Assembly: GCA_001970955.1 (NCBI GenBank)
Contig: MPUH01000299.1
Coordinates: forward strand, 1 to 64,000
DNA from: Stentor coeruleus
Lineage: Eukaryota > Ciliophora > Heterotrichea > Heterotrichida > Stentoridae
Length of the DNA stretch: 64,000 bases
Direction of reading: 5' to 3'
The notes under the pieces are model-generated. The model searched no databases, was not told where the DNA came from, and saw only the letters and a list, made by a program, of their open reading frames with translations. Positions 52,646-62,742 of this stretch are shown in pieces; the first letter of the stretch is position 1; each line of letters opens with the position of its first letter. Position numbers and translations under genes: made by a program.

Positions 52646-54127
52646 ATGGGTTTAATATCTGAATTTTATAAATTATCTTTAGCGCATCAACTACAGATTT
52701 TATTTGGAGCATCCTCAATGCTCCTAATAAGTTTATCAATAGCTTTATCAATAGGAGAGATCAATTGGCTTCAAGTTGTCATATCAGAAGGTGCTGAAAA
52801 AGTCATGAATGACCATATCTACAAGCAGCTTCAAAACCTTGTAATCCTCAACAGCCAAGCGATTTCCCTCGAGTTTTCAGGCTATCTCTCTTTAACCACC
52901 TACCTCGCTTCACTAAGTACATCCATCTGTGAATCAACCTACATTCTCCAAACTGGTACTCCAACATTTGACGTCACAAAAGCCTCATCTCAGCAAACCG
53001 GGGTATTTTTTTCTAAAGACGAACTAAGTGAAAAAGGTAAAGAACTTACAATCCAAGAATCTTCTCTAGATTATATTTTCCCATTTTTGTTCAACAAAGA
53101 TAAACTCTTACAAATGTATATCGGATATGAACTTGATCATCTTTTCCATATATACCCATCAACTCAAATGCCTTATAAATACAATCCAAGTGTTCGTGAA
53201 TGGTATTATACAGCGAAATTATCTCAATTATCTGCTGTATTTACAGAACCTTATATTGATGCTTCTAAACGGGTTTGGATTATTTCATCATCTAAAAGTA
53301 TATATTGTTATGAGGATTTTATAGGTGTTGCTGCTGTTGATATAACTTTAGCAGCTTTAACTGAGAGAATATTCAAAACTAAAGTTCCTTTAGAAGGGTT
53401 TATGATGCTTATATCATCAAGTGGGATGATTATCACTATGCCTGAAAGTTGGGAAGGAGAGACAGCAAGGCTTAATGATACAGAAATTACAGGGTTTTCA
53501 AGTGAAATGTGGAAAGATGTTATGAATACAAAAATTGAAGTTACCCATAGATTTACATTTACTGATAAAAATGCCACTGAATATGATTGCTTTAGAGATT
53601 TTCTTAGACCTGCAGGTGATGATACTGTTACTCATTATCTTTTTGCCTGCTCTCCAAGTGAACCTACAAAATCACAGATTTCTGATGCGAAAGTTCTTTA
53701 TAATCAGCTTAGCATGAGACTTTTTTGGATTATTTTTTCTGTGTCATTTACTGTACTTATTGTTATAATGACGATAATATTTTGCCTTTCTAAAGAAATA
53801 AACGAAGAAATTGGGTTTATTAAAAACTCATCTTTTAAAGTGTGTGAAAAAGCTCTTTTTCCTGATGCATTAGGGAATATGGCTATTGTCCCTAAGAATT
53901 TTGATAATAATATGTTTGGATTGATAAATCTTGGACTGGGAAAAATGAGAGAAATGAGATATAAAATTAATCAAATGGCAGAATATGCGTGGGGATCAAC
54001 TAGACCTAAGGATATTTATCTTTTTGAAGAATGGAGAATGAAACTTTATCCGAGAGGGAATACATCGTGTGGACAGATGAAGTGGAATAGTGTTTTTATT
54101 TCTATGGTTAAGAAATTTGTCAAATAA
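52646..54127 (+). CDS. Cache-domain membrane protein (receptor-like)
   Basis: The ATG comes three nucleotides after the TGA of the previous gene (TGA-TAA-ATG). The 493-aa protein has a first membrane helix at about 20-38, a large extracellular region with a double-Cache-type signature (YNPSVREWYYTAKLSQLSAV, FTEPYIDASKRVWIISSS, GVAAVDITLAALTERIF, LISSSGMIITMPE), a second helix at about 353-380 (LFWIIFSVSFTVLIVIMTII) and a cytosolic tail of about 110 residues. Cache domains sense small ligands outside the cell. No kinase, cyclase or PAS output domain follows, so it may act through partners. It is unrelated to its tightly packed neighbours. Confidence 0.88.
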   Translation: MGLISEFYKLSLAHQLQILFGASSMLLISLSIALSIGEINWLQVVISEGAEKVMNDHIYKQLQNLVILNSQAISLEFSGYLSLTTYLASLSTSICESTYILQTGTPTFDVTKASSQQTGVFFSKDELSEKGKELTIQESSLDYIFPFLFNKDKLLQMYIGYELDHLFHIYPSTQMPYKYNPSVREWYYTAKLSQLSAVFTEPYIDASKRVWIISSSKSIYCYEDFIGVAAVDITLAALTERIFKTKVPLEGFMMLISSSGMIITMPESWEGETARLNDTEITGFSSEMWKDVMNTKIEVTHRFTFTDKNATEYDCFRDFLRPAGDDTVTHYLFACSPSEPTKSQISDAKVLYNQLSMRLFWIIFSVSFTVLIVIMTIIFCLSKEINEEIGFIKNSSFKVCEKALFPDALGNMAIVPKNFDNNMFGLINLGLGKMREMRYKINQMAEYAWGSTRPKDIYLFEEWRMKLYPRGNTSCGQMKWNSVFISMVKKFVK

Positions 54128-54717
54128 AATTGGTTTGATTATTAATAAAATTCTTAGGATTATAGGATTAGTATTGTTAGTTTTATCGAAAGTTTGATAA
54201 AAAAATCACCTTAACACTTATTAAAAATCATCTTCTTTATAAATTTAAACAAAAAGTTCTAAATCACATACAAAAATTAATCTTCTAAAAAATCCTCACA
54301 CCCATACATGTCTAAAATCTTACTTCTCAATATACAATATTTACTATACCCTATCTTCATAAAAAATCTCAAATCCAAATTTATTTTATCTAATATTCTC
54401 TAAATTAAAAATCACTAAAACTAAGTATATTAATCAACTCATCATTATATTTCCTAGCCTTTCTTAATACTTCAATGGCCACAACCTCTGAAAAATGGGA
54501 GGAAAAAAATCCTCAATAAATATTTAAATTTCTAGGTTTATAAGCTTGCCTTGAAGCATTCCCTTTATTATCATAATTATTAATTTTAATCATGATTCCC
54601 TAAGCTTTCAAACATCTTTACTACAAGACTAAATTATATAAGATTTTCAACATCCTGATCATTATACCTTGAACAAAAGTGCTTACAAATAAACCTATTA
54701 TCCATCCCATGAAATCT
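54128..54717. other. Convergent spacer
   Basis: The left 60 bp are G-leaning, then A/C-rich. On the minus strand between about 54,680 and 54,400 short coding-like pieces occur (RYNDQDVENLI, FSLVVKMFESLGNHD, EVVAIEVLRKARKYNDELIN) with stops between them. They may be a relic but no homology supports that. Confidence 0.4.
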
Positions 54718-56020
54718 CTAAATATCAAATACACTAGTATTCCAGGCAAAAATCCAGAAAATCACAGCCCAAATAAGCCATCCAAAAGTTAAAACAACTC
54801 CCCAAAATATACTAAAAGTAAACAAATAACCAATTATAGCTGGGGAAGGGAAATCTCCAAATAAATGCATAAAAAATATAGCTACAGCATTTCCTTGACC
54901 ACGAAGTTTTACAGGAACTGAATTCATAAGTGCTAAAGCTACAGGTCCTTTGTTTCTAGATTAAATATTACAGGAATAAAGTAAAAAGACCAACCCCGAA
55001 GAGAATCATAAAGTAAAAGTAGTCGTTCATGAAAAGGCCAGCCATAAAGAAAATTATACTGAAGAAAGCTGTGATGTATAAAAATAGATTAGCTTTTTCG
55101 GTGGTAATATTACGGAACTTTTCGTCTTTGATTTTTTTTTCGGAGTGGAGGAGGGAGAATTTACGCACGATACAATCAAAGAAAAGAGAACCTAAGAGGG
55201 TACCTAGTGAGCCGCTGATGATTATGATAATACCAAGTGAGAACGCAGCAACTCTTGGGGTTTTCGAAAAAAGTTTCTCAATAATATACGTACCCCAATA
55301 TCCAATGCCTCCAATTGTAAATATATAAGCTGAAAACCCAAGGACAGTAAAATCATAACTTAAGCATTTAGCCAATATAACAAATTGTTTACATAAAGGA
55401 ATAACCTCATTCTTAGCATCTAAATCACTATTCAAAGAAACCTTTTTTCCCATAAAACTTATCAAAACAAAGGGTAAAATAAATGCTCCTTCAATATAAA
55501 AAGGCCAATACCAACCTCCAAGAGCTTCACTAACAGTATTTCCAAAAATATTCCCAAGAGCAAAACCAATAGAAATGGCTGAGTAAAATACTGCAATCCA
55601 AGTTGTTTTTCTTGATGATGGGGCATGATCCATAATATATGGTGGAGCTAAACATACAAATGATGCTTCTCCTACACCCGAGCAAGCTCGGGCAATTGAA
55701 AGTTCCCAGAATGATCTTGACATCCCTGCTCCAAATGATGATGCTCCCCATATAAGTAAACCTATGCCAATTAAGGTTAGAGAATGAGAAGATTGGGAAT
55801 AATGAGCAAATATTGGTCCTGAGATCATAAAACCTAACATAAAAAATGACCCAAGCAAACCGATTTCGGCAGGTGTAAGTCCTAAACCTCGGTCATGATC
55901 TTCTAGGGTTGAGACAATTGATGCTAGAACTCCACGGTCTATATAAATTAACATATGAACTAGGGTGAAGTATACTAAAAGATATACGGGGGGGAGTTTA
56001 CAACAACCATTTCCACACAT
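54718..56020 (-). CDS. Spinster-type MFS transporter, spliced (56020-54972, 54955-54718)
   Basis: Two frames join when a 16-nt intron (GTAATATTTAATCTAG, 54956-54971) is removed, giving about 428 aa with 12 predicted helices. Family signs are IDRGVLASI near the start of TM1, GLTPAEIGLLGSFFMLGFMI, ARACSGVGEASFVCLAPPYI and, just after the splice, LNKGPVALALMNSVPVKLRG followed by LFGDFPSPAIIGYL. These are typical of Spinster (SPNS) lysosomal/plasma-membrane lipid or sugar transporters, here most like sphingolipid-type SPNS. The N-terminus MCGNGCCKLPP is Cys-rich and might be palmitoylated. The substrate is not readable. Confidence 0.93.
54956..54971 (-). other. 16-nt mini-intron in the MFS gene
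   Basis: GTAATATTTAATCTAG on the minus strand. Retention introduces TAA; removal restores the conserved SPNS segment across the junction. It is the only 16-nt intron among the five found. Confidence 0.92.
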
Positions 56021-56509
56021 TATTCCTATTATTTCCTGTCATCTTTTAAATTAAGATTTTCCACTAAGCAAAATAAATTTGTTCTTTACTAAAATATTTT
56101 GTGTATGGAAACTATTGTTATTTTGATTTTATTATCAGGCTATTAAGCTGAAATGCAATTGTTTTCACTGGTAAAAATTGTTTGGGATTTGCATAACCTT
56201 TTACCCTTTTAACCTTTTGTTTTTGGTAGTTTTAATATTTTTTGAATAATAGCATTCATCCTAAGGTAATTTTCCTAACAGTCCTTATCTCCTATATATA
56301 AAACAACTGATTATCATTTCTTTTTAAATCCTACAAAATATAACTAAATAAAATCTCATCCAAAATCCAAAAACTAAAACCCTAATTCCAATCCTCCTCT
56401 CTATTTTTAATTATAAGCACTACAATCCATATTCTCCTTCCAAAATCTTATTCCAATTATCTTCTCCTTATGATAAATTCAATTAATCAAAATCTAAACT
56501 AAAAAAAAA
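56021..56509. other. Divergent spacer, A/C-rich towards 56510
   Basis: T-rich on the left, clearly A/C-rich and G-poor from 56,270 to 56,500. This is the kind of leader seen before plus-strand genes, although the frame that follows is broken. Confidence 0.5.
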
Positions 56510-57142
56510 TGAATGACCTAATCGAAAAACTTGATAACTCTGACGAGGAACAACTAAATCTATTTAAACAAAGAAATAATACCAAATTTATATTGAAATC
56601 AACCTTAAATAGAATCTCCTACCAATAAAAAGATTTGTTTTGACTTGTAGTTCTAAGTAATTAAAAATCATCGAATTATTAAGTTACCAAAATACAATAA
56701 GAATCTATAAATTTATGAAAAAGTTTTCAATTTTATCTGGCTTAAATACTCTTTGCAGTATAAATCTTGCAAATAATAAACTAATACTTCCTAAACACGC
56801 TTGTAAGAGAAGTTCTCAAATCAGGAGATATTGTGAGTTTTGATTTAGATTCAAAAAATATTTGGTTAGATATACAAGGTGAATGTATTGATATAAAAAA
56901 CTTATAATTTTTTTTGAAACTAGAATTGCTAAGGACTTGAAAATTAATAGAAAGAACAGTTTTTCTCGAATATCAAAAGATATTGAATCTAAGGTTTTAG
57001 AAAATATGAGTTCTGAACTGCCTATGAGAGGATTGAGAGTCGAAGCGGAAAAAAATATTGATAAAGAGCCTCGACCTAGACACAAAAGAACTAATAAAAA
57101 GCCTGAACTTATCTCAACAGTATATTCTTGTTTTATATTTTA
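56510..57142 (+). pseudogene. Possible host gene relic behind a normal-looking leader
   Basis: A 39-codon frame begins at a well-placed ATG (MNDLIEKLDNSDEEQLNLFK). After it, coding-like stretches continue in other frames: KKFSILSGLNTLCSINLANN, VREVLKSGDIVSFDLDSKNI, and a final 80-codon piece ending with a basic tail (EKNIDKEPRPRHKRTNKKPE). No GTAA...AG mini-intron of 15-16 nt joins the pieces, so the gene appears broken at several points. The family is not recognised. A real gene with unusual introns is the alternative. Confidence 0.35.
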
Positions 57143-57344
57143 ATACCTTTCGTTTTTTTATCTAAAAAAAAATCATAATATAGTTTTTTTTATTATGAAT
57201 AGAAAGTTTATTACTTATATACACTTATAAAAATATATCTAATCTATATACAAGCAAGCTAAAGATCTTAAAAAATGTCTGATAAACATGAGCTAAAAAA
57301 TATGATTATAGGTAAAGAAAATTTTTATCACTAATATTTAAAGT

Positions 57345-58007
57345 CTACTTTTGGTTATTTTTAATTCTTCCACTCCATACTGAGCCATTTGTCCCACTCG
57401 CTTCAAGTATTTCATCTTCTTCTCCCAATGTATCAAGTCTTGCTCTATACGCAACTTTTAAATATTCAATATTTGACTCTAAAATTGTATCCATTGAACG
57501 GACTTCCGGTGCATTTGGGGGTAATATCAAAGGACTAGACTGGCGGCTTTGCAATCCTCTTTTCATCAATATGAAAATCCTACCAACAATAATCAGATTT
57601 CTGGCTATCAGTATTGAAAGTCCAATCATAGTGCTTATTTCTGGGACCAGTACATCTAAAACTGCAAAAATAATTCCCAAAACACAAAAAGCAGTCAAGA
57701 TAAGATCGATTATATTAAATACATTCTTGACAAATAATCTGAACCCAATAAGGTAAATCCTCAAAGATAAATCCATAAGAATAACCAAACCCATGATTAT
57801 CTCTATAGTTTCAAACCACCATTCATCTAACTATGGCTTACGGTGAGCATTTTCTGATAAGATCGCCCATATAATCGAAAAAATTGTAACTAGGACAAGA
57901 ATACCATATAAAACTTTTATATGCTTTGAAAGATAAAATTTCTTCAAAGAATGCTTGAATGATGTATCTCTTATTAATGATTTTTCAGGGTTAAGAAGGT
58001 CTTCCAT
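57345..58007 (-). CDS. Voltage-sensor-like four-TM protein, spliced (58007-57842, 57826-57345)
   Basis: A first exon starting MEDLLNPEKSLIRD (ATG 58005-58007) joins the downstream frame when the 15-nt intron GTAAGCCATAGTTAG (57827-57841) is removed. The product has 215 aa. Four hydrophobic helices follow: about 33-50 (VLYGILVLVTIFSIIWAIL), 58-78 (WWFETIEIIMGLVILMDLSL), 86-110 (NVFNIIDLILTAFCVLGIIF) and 117-140 (IGLSILIARNLIIVGRIFIL). The last has spaced Arg/Lys residues, and NxxD in helix 3 fits an S1-S4 voltage sensor. There is no pore. It could be a proton channel or an orphan sensor; the S4 charge pattern is sparse, so function is open. Confidence 0.82.
57827..57841 (-). other. 15-nt mini-intron in the voltage-sensor-like gene
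   Basis: GTAAGCCATAGTTAG on the minus strand. Retention gives an in-frame TAG after ENAHRKP; removal yields SENAHHEWWFETIEII in frame. Confidence 0.9.
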
Positions 58008-58741
58008 TTTTTAGGTTTTTTAAGAGATGTTTATCTTGTAATAAACTAGTAGGAAAGAATGGAAAACGAATTTGATTTACTTATGAAAGAAATAATAAAA
58101 GTTTAACTGATCTAGTATAGGGAAAAATTATTAGGTTTTGAGTGTTTTTTTTAGGTTAGGTTTGGAATAAGATAAGGTTGATAATTTTTTTTATGTGAAT
58201 AAGAGAATTATATGGGTCTTTAAAAGGAAATAGTTGCTTTTGATATAGTTTAAGTATTTATTTGTGTAATTTTTTTTTAATACACAATTTATCTTAGACG
58301 TAAAAAAAAAATATCCATATATATTTAACACTCTAAACTATTTTCTTAAACCTTTACATTTTTCACACTCCATATCTAAACCCAAAAAAAATTAGTTTCT
58401 ATATAATAAACCTAAATATTCAACACTTTTCTTATACTATATTTTTAATCTCCTCTAACCTTGTTCTTATCAATCGCCTAAAAATCCACCAAAAATTCTT
58501 ACTAGAGTCTAATTTAATGCAAAATATAAATATTATTTTCATTATTAACTATATCTAAAACCTTCTGGACTTTTCCCGAAATGCATGTTTTAAAAAACTT
58601 CTCTCTTTACCTGATAAACTTTAACATCACCTCGTGTATTCTTCTCTCAAATCGATTTTCTAATATATTCCCTATAAGATTCCCTTAAAAATGTTCCATA
58701 TTAACAAGATAGCATAAGCATATATATTATTTGATTGCCAA
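58008..58741. other. Divergent spacer with sharp composition flip
   Basis: G/T-rich up to about 58,270, then A/C-rich to about 58,660. Long T and A runs lie at the turning point. No gene or RNA recognised. Confidence 0.55.
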
Positions 58742-59308
58742 ATGGACTTGAAAACTGGCTCATTAGAACAATTTCTATTGAATTATAGGAAAATTGATAT
58801 TAAAAAAATACAAGACAATGAAGTGAATTCTATAATAAACAGTGCATTTGGGGTTAGAAATGATGGAAAAGAGTCAATAAGTATGCCTAGAAGAAATAGT
58901 AATGAAAGGGTTAAATTAAGTTTTGATAGGAGAAAAATTATAAACTCTGGACCATTAAGGTATATGACTCCAACACCTAACAGACTCAGTCCATCACCAA
59001 GTAAACTTAGTCCTATTGAGGCTATGAGAGGAGAATTAATGTAATATATATACAGGATGGATAAAAATCTTGCTATTATGAGAAGTATGAGAATCAATGC
59101 TAAAATCAATGAGAAAAAAGTACCTGAAAAACAATTTGAATATTCGAACTTACAAAATGCCCTAAGAAGTTTGGGAAAATTTAATATAGATAGTCAAAGT
59201 GCTAGCAAACCGTTTCAAATGAGTATATTTTCACCTCTAAGGGCACAGAGGAAGTCTATAAAAGAAGATAGAAGATTATGGCTTAATAAAAGAGGATATC
59301 GTGAATAA
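58742..59308 (+). CDS. Small Ser/Pro-rich protein, spliced (58742-59040, 59056-59308)
   Basis: Two frames join through the 15-nt GTAATATATATACAG at 59041-59055, giving about 183 aa. The N-terminal 30 residues are charged helix (MDLKTGSLEQFLLNYRKIDI). The middle holds clustered SP/TP sites (MTPTPNRLSPSPSKLSPIE), good targets for proline-directed kinases. The second exon is basic (IMRSMRINAKINEKKVPEKQ) and ends RRLWLNKRGYRE. No fold is recognised. The single-frame continuation across the join and the standard intron borders make it one gene rather than two. Confidence 0.75.
59041..59055 (+). other. 15-nt mini-intron with CAG acceptor
   Basis: GTAATATATATACAG. Retention puts TAA in frame at once. 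It ends CAG while the other four introns end TAG. Confidence 0.82.
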
Positions 59309-59690
59309 TCAACATTTGAAATCCTAAAATTAAAAAGTTTATTACATTAATATAGGTATTTTTATAGCATATAAAAAAATAAATCTAAAACCCCGAACCA
59401 TCCTAGCATCTACTCTTTATCATAAAATATTATCTCTCTCTATATGTCCAAAGCACAACCACTCTTTAACTTTAATTAAAATTATCATTCATCAATATCT
59501 AACTTTAAAAAATTCCAATTAGCAAGAATATCATCATATCAATATCTTATCATATTTCTCCTTACCAAATATAACTTTACTAATACTACCTTTCTTCACT
59601 ATCATCTATTAGCTAATAATTTATATATTAACTCAATATATTAATAAAATCAATACTTGTTATTTACCATATATATAACCTTTTATACCA
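59309..59690. other. Short convergent spacer, A/C-rich
   Basis: About 380 bp, A/C-rich on the + strand nearly throughout. No gene recognised. Confidence 0.5.
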
Positions 59691-60356
59691 TTAGCATATA
59701 AAACATTTTCCACATCCAACTCTTCTAATATCTTCCTTATATTCTAAACCTTTAATCTCATGGCATTTATCAATATAAAGTTTCAATTCAAAATTTTCTT
59801 TTTCCCTTTCTCCAATGACATTTTCATTTTTATTTAGTTTTTCTTGCATAGAGACTACTTCTTTTTTCAACATTTTAAGTATATCTTCAGGTTTCATATT
59901 CCAAATACTATAAACATCTTGTTGGCCTAAAATTTTGGAACTTTTACTAAAAACTTCTGAGTAAGTCTTTTTAATATCTTCATTATCATCGATAAGGTCT
60001 TTAAAAGGTGCATTTTTCATATGATTTGTAAGCTTTGACTGTGTTTTTGTCAGGCTATTAAGGGATTTACTTGGTTGTAAGAGTTTATTATGGATTTGAT
60101 CATATGATTTTAGTTGATTTTTTATGTTTGATTGAAGTTCGTGTGTTAAATCGTTAGATTTTCTAGGTTTTAGGTCTTGGGTAAATCCTATGTTTAAGGT
60201 TTCTTGATAGTTTTCACCAGGAGTTTTATAGGCTAAGTCATTTTTCTTTGTCATGAGGAATTTAGAGTTTGGCTTTACTTTCGGCTTTTCATTATAAAGG
60301 GTATGCTGCTTATTTTTTAAGATTTTAGGCTCTTCTTCTGGTATGACTTGCAGCAT
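59691..60356 (-). CDS. Hypothetical coiled-coil protein with Cys-rich C-terminus (221 aa)
   Basis: Clean frame from ATG 60354-60356. The first 120 residues are polar and Lys/Ser/Asn-rich. Residues 150-205 form a coiled coil (EDILKMLKKEVVSMQEKLNK). The protein ends RRVGCGKCFIC, with three cysteines in the last seven residues, which suggests palmitoylation or metal binding at the tail. No family is recognised. Confidence 0.72.
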   Translation of the reverse strand: MLQVIPEEEPKILKNKQHTLYNEKPKVKPNSKFLMTKKNDLAYKTPGENYQETLNIGFTQDLKPRKSNDLTHELQSNIKNQLKSYDQIHNKLLQPSKSLNSLTKTQSKLTNHMKNAPFKDLIDDNEDIKKTYSEVFSKSSKILGQQDVYSIWNMKPEDILKMLKKEVVSMQEKLNKNENVIGEREKENFELKLYIDKCHEIKGLEYKEDIRRVGCGKCFIC

Positions 60357-61493
60357 GGATATTATTTTATGTTCATTTTTCTGGTTTTTCAGTATATAGA
60401 AAATGTGAATATGAGTGAGAGGAAATTTTATATAGGAAAATCATAAGAGAAATATGTTATTATTATTATTTTAGGCTAAAAAAGATTTAGGATAATTTTT
60501 ATATATGGAAGAAAGAAACTGTATTTTAAGTAGAGTTTGTTATGAGAATTTATAGGAAAAGTTTTAGGTTTTGGGTTTTGATTTTATATTTTGGGTTATG
60601 AGGTTTTGGTGTTTTTTGGAAGTTTTTTTTTGATAAATGTTTTTTTATAGGGTTATTAGATGAAAGGGTTTTTAGGAATTAGGATAGAGAATGTTTTTTA
60701 AAGTATAATTAAAAAAGAGAGATTGTTGAATGCTATTGGTATTAAGATTTTGGATTTTATGAGATATTAGATGATAATTTTTATAGCATTATGCTTTTGT
60801 GTGTGTTAACATTTGAATTAAATCTTTTAATAGTTTGAAGTTTTTAAAGAAATAATAATAGGAACTGATAATTTTTTTTTTAGATAAAGTTAATAAAAAA
60901 TATAGTCTAAGATTTAGGGTGTTTAATGTATATTCCATTTTAATGAAACAGTATATTTGTAAAGGACAAATATGGTATGTTCTTTAAAAAATCAAGTCTA
61001 GGCCTTTGGGATTATATTGAGAATATCCCGACTTGAGACATAATTAGTAAAAGATATTTTAAGCAAAAATGTTTTGACTAACTATAACATATACCTATTC
61101 GCTCCAAATCTCTTATAAAATATTTGACCATTTCTTCTCTTTTATTAACACAATCACTATCTATACAAAGCATTAAGTACTTTTAAACAATCCTTTAACT
61201 CTAAATCCTCTATTAAAATACACCCTTAACTACTTCTTTTATATAAACAAAAACTAAAATTTTCAAAACTAATCTTCTAGAAAATCTCATAAACATATAT
61301 CACCTTCCTCTTACCTAAACCTTATTACTATATAAGACCTAAACCATCTCATATACAACAATTAAAATCTCTACCAAGTAAATATGCTAAATAAGAGTTA
61401 AGCTAAAACGACTACCCATAATACATAAGCAAATTTATGCTATACAACCTATATGAAACTAAAACTAACTCCCGAATATATAATTGTTTAAAA
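60357..61493. other. Long spacer, composition flip near 61.0 kb
   Basis: About 1.1 kb. The left 500 bp are strongly G/T-rich, the right 400 bp strongly A/C-rich. No open frame of note, no RNA gene, no repeat seen. Confidence 0.55.
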
Positions 61494-61697
61494 TTAGATT
61501 TTAGGCTTACGTTTCGCATATAAATTGTTAGATTCAAGTTGCAGCTTAGGTGCAGTTTCTATTTTATTTGCAAACACCTTGATTTTAAGTTTGTTTTTCT
61601 GTAGAGTATTCAAACTTGGTTGATCTAAATCTGATACTATAGGTTTTATCTTTGGTACAAAACATACACAGCTTCCCATATAATTATTGCTGGACAT
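61494..61697 (-). CDS. Small protein with probable N-myristoyl/palmitoyl start
   Basis: The first ATG (61695-61697) gives 67 aa, but a second at 61677-61679 gives a 61-aa protein starting MGSCVCFVPKIKP. Gly2, Ser3, Cys4 and Cys6 form a typical dual-lipidation signal, so the second start is favoured. The remainder is basic and hydrophilic (NKLKIKVFANKIE, YAKRKPKI). It could be a membrane-tethered peptide. The shortness of the frame leaves doubt whether it is a gene at all. Confidence 0.5.
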   Translation of the reverse strand: MSSNNYMGSCVCFVPKIKPIVSDLDQPSLNTLQKNKLKIKVFANKIETAPKLQLESNNLYAKRKPKI

Positions 61698-62742
61698 TAA
61701 CTTTAAGTTTTAATATGGACTGACATAATAATTATAAGAATTAACTTAGATGACTAAAATTTCACTTTTTTTATATAGATTTTATACAATATAAAACCTT
61801 TTGGATAAAAGGTGTATTAAAAAGATAATATAAAGTGAAAAGATCATAAGTTTATCATTTTCTTTTATGAAATATTATCTTAGAATTTAGTAAAAGTTCG
61901 ATAAAAAGGTAAAGATTATTATTGTTAGGTTTCAAGATGAGATGATTTTTTGGGTATGTGAAATTATAGGAAGAAATAAGAGGGATTAGGAAGTTTTTTG
62001 AGAGAATGGGTTTTGATTTTATTAATAATTAAATAAAGAGATGATGTGATTAGATATAATGATTGAAAAGGTGGGAATTATAAAGATTTAAAATGAATTA
62101 GGTTAGATATGGTTTTTATGTGCTGTTAAGATTATTATTATGTAGCTTATGATGACAATTTTGAAGCGAATAGGATTTTGTGGAAAGAGAATTTATTGTA
62201 AGTAAAGATTAGGCTTATAAGGTAAATGTTATTTAAAACGAAAGAGAAGAAACTATGATTTTTTATACTGATAATAGTTATTTAGCAGGCCTATTAGAAA
62301 AAATTATATCAATCTTCAGAAAATTTTTTCGAAAGCATCAATTTTCTAAAATTAATTTAAAGTAATCTCAATTCTGTTTTCTGCAAGAATTTCAAAAGGT
62401 GATATTTTTAATTAATAAGCGCAGAAAAGAGCTAAAATCAAAGTTTAACTAATTATATTAAATTATTATTTTGCTATCATCCAACTAAGAAAAAAAAATA
62501 ATTAGATTTGCATAGAAACATAATATCAATTAATCTAATAAAAGCATATAAAATAATCATTTAGCCTAAATATCATACCAAAAATATTAAACCTCTTAAT
62601 CACTCTTTAATTAATTTCTAAAGCCTATAAATCACTACCATCATAAAAAATTTTCTTATTAAAAACAAATCATTACTTTATCTAAATAAAAATTAAACCA
62701 AACTTATTATTAACCAATATTTTAAGGTGTATATCAAATAAA
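61698..62742. other. Spacer, no gene seen
   Basis: G/T-leaning on the left, A/C-rich in the final 250 bp before the CPAP gene. No RNA gene or repeat recognised in about 1 kb. Confidence 0.5.

Noticed and set aside
52640-52648. Stop read-through or splicing that fuses the EF-hand-like and Cache proteins
   Set aside because: The two genes are in frame, but two different stops occur in tandem and no 15-16-nt GT...AG segment spans them; the downstream ATG starts a natural membrane-protein N-terminus.
54950-54975. MFS transporter truncated by a stop
   Set aside because: A 16-nt intron with standard borders removes the stop and restores a conserved SPNS segment.
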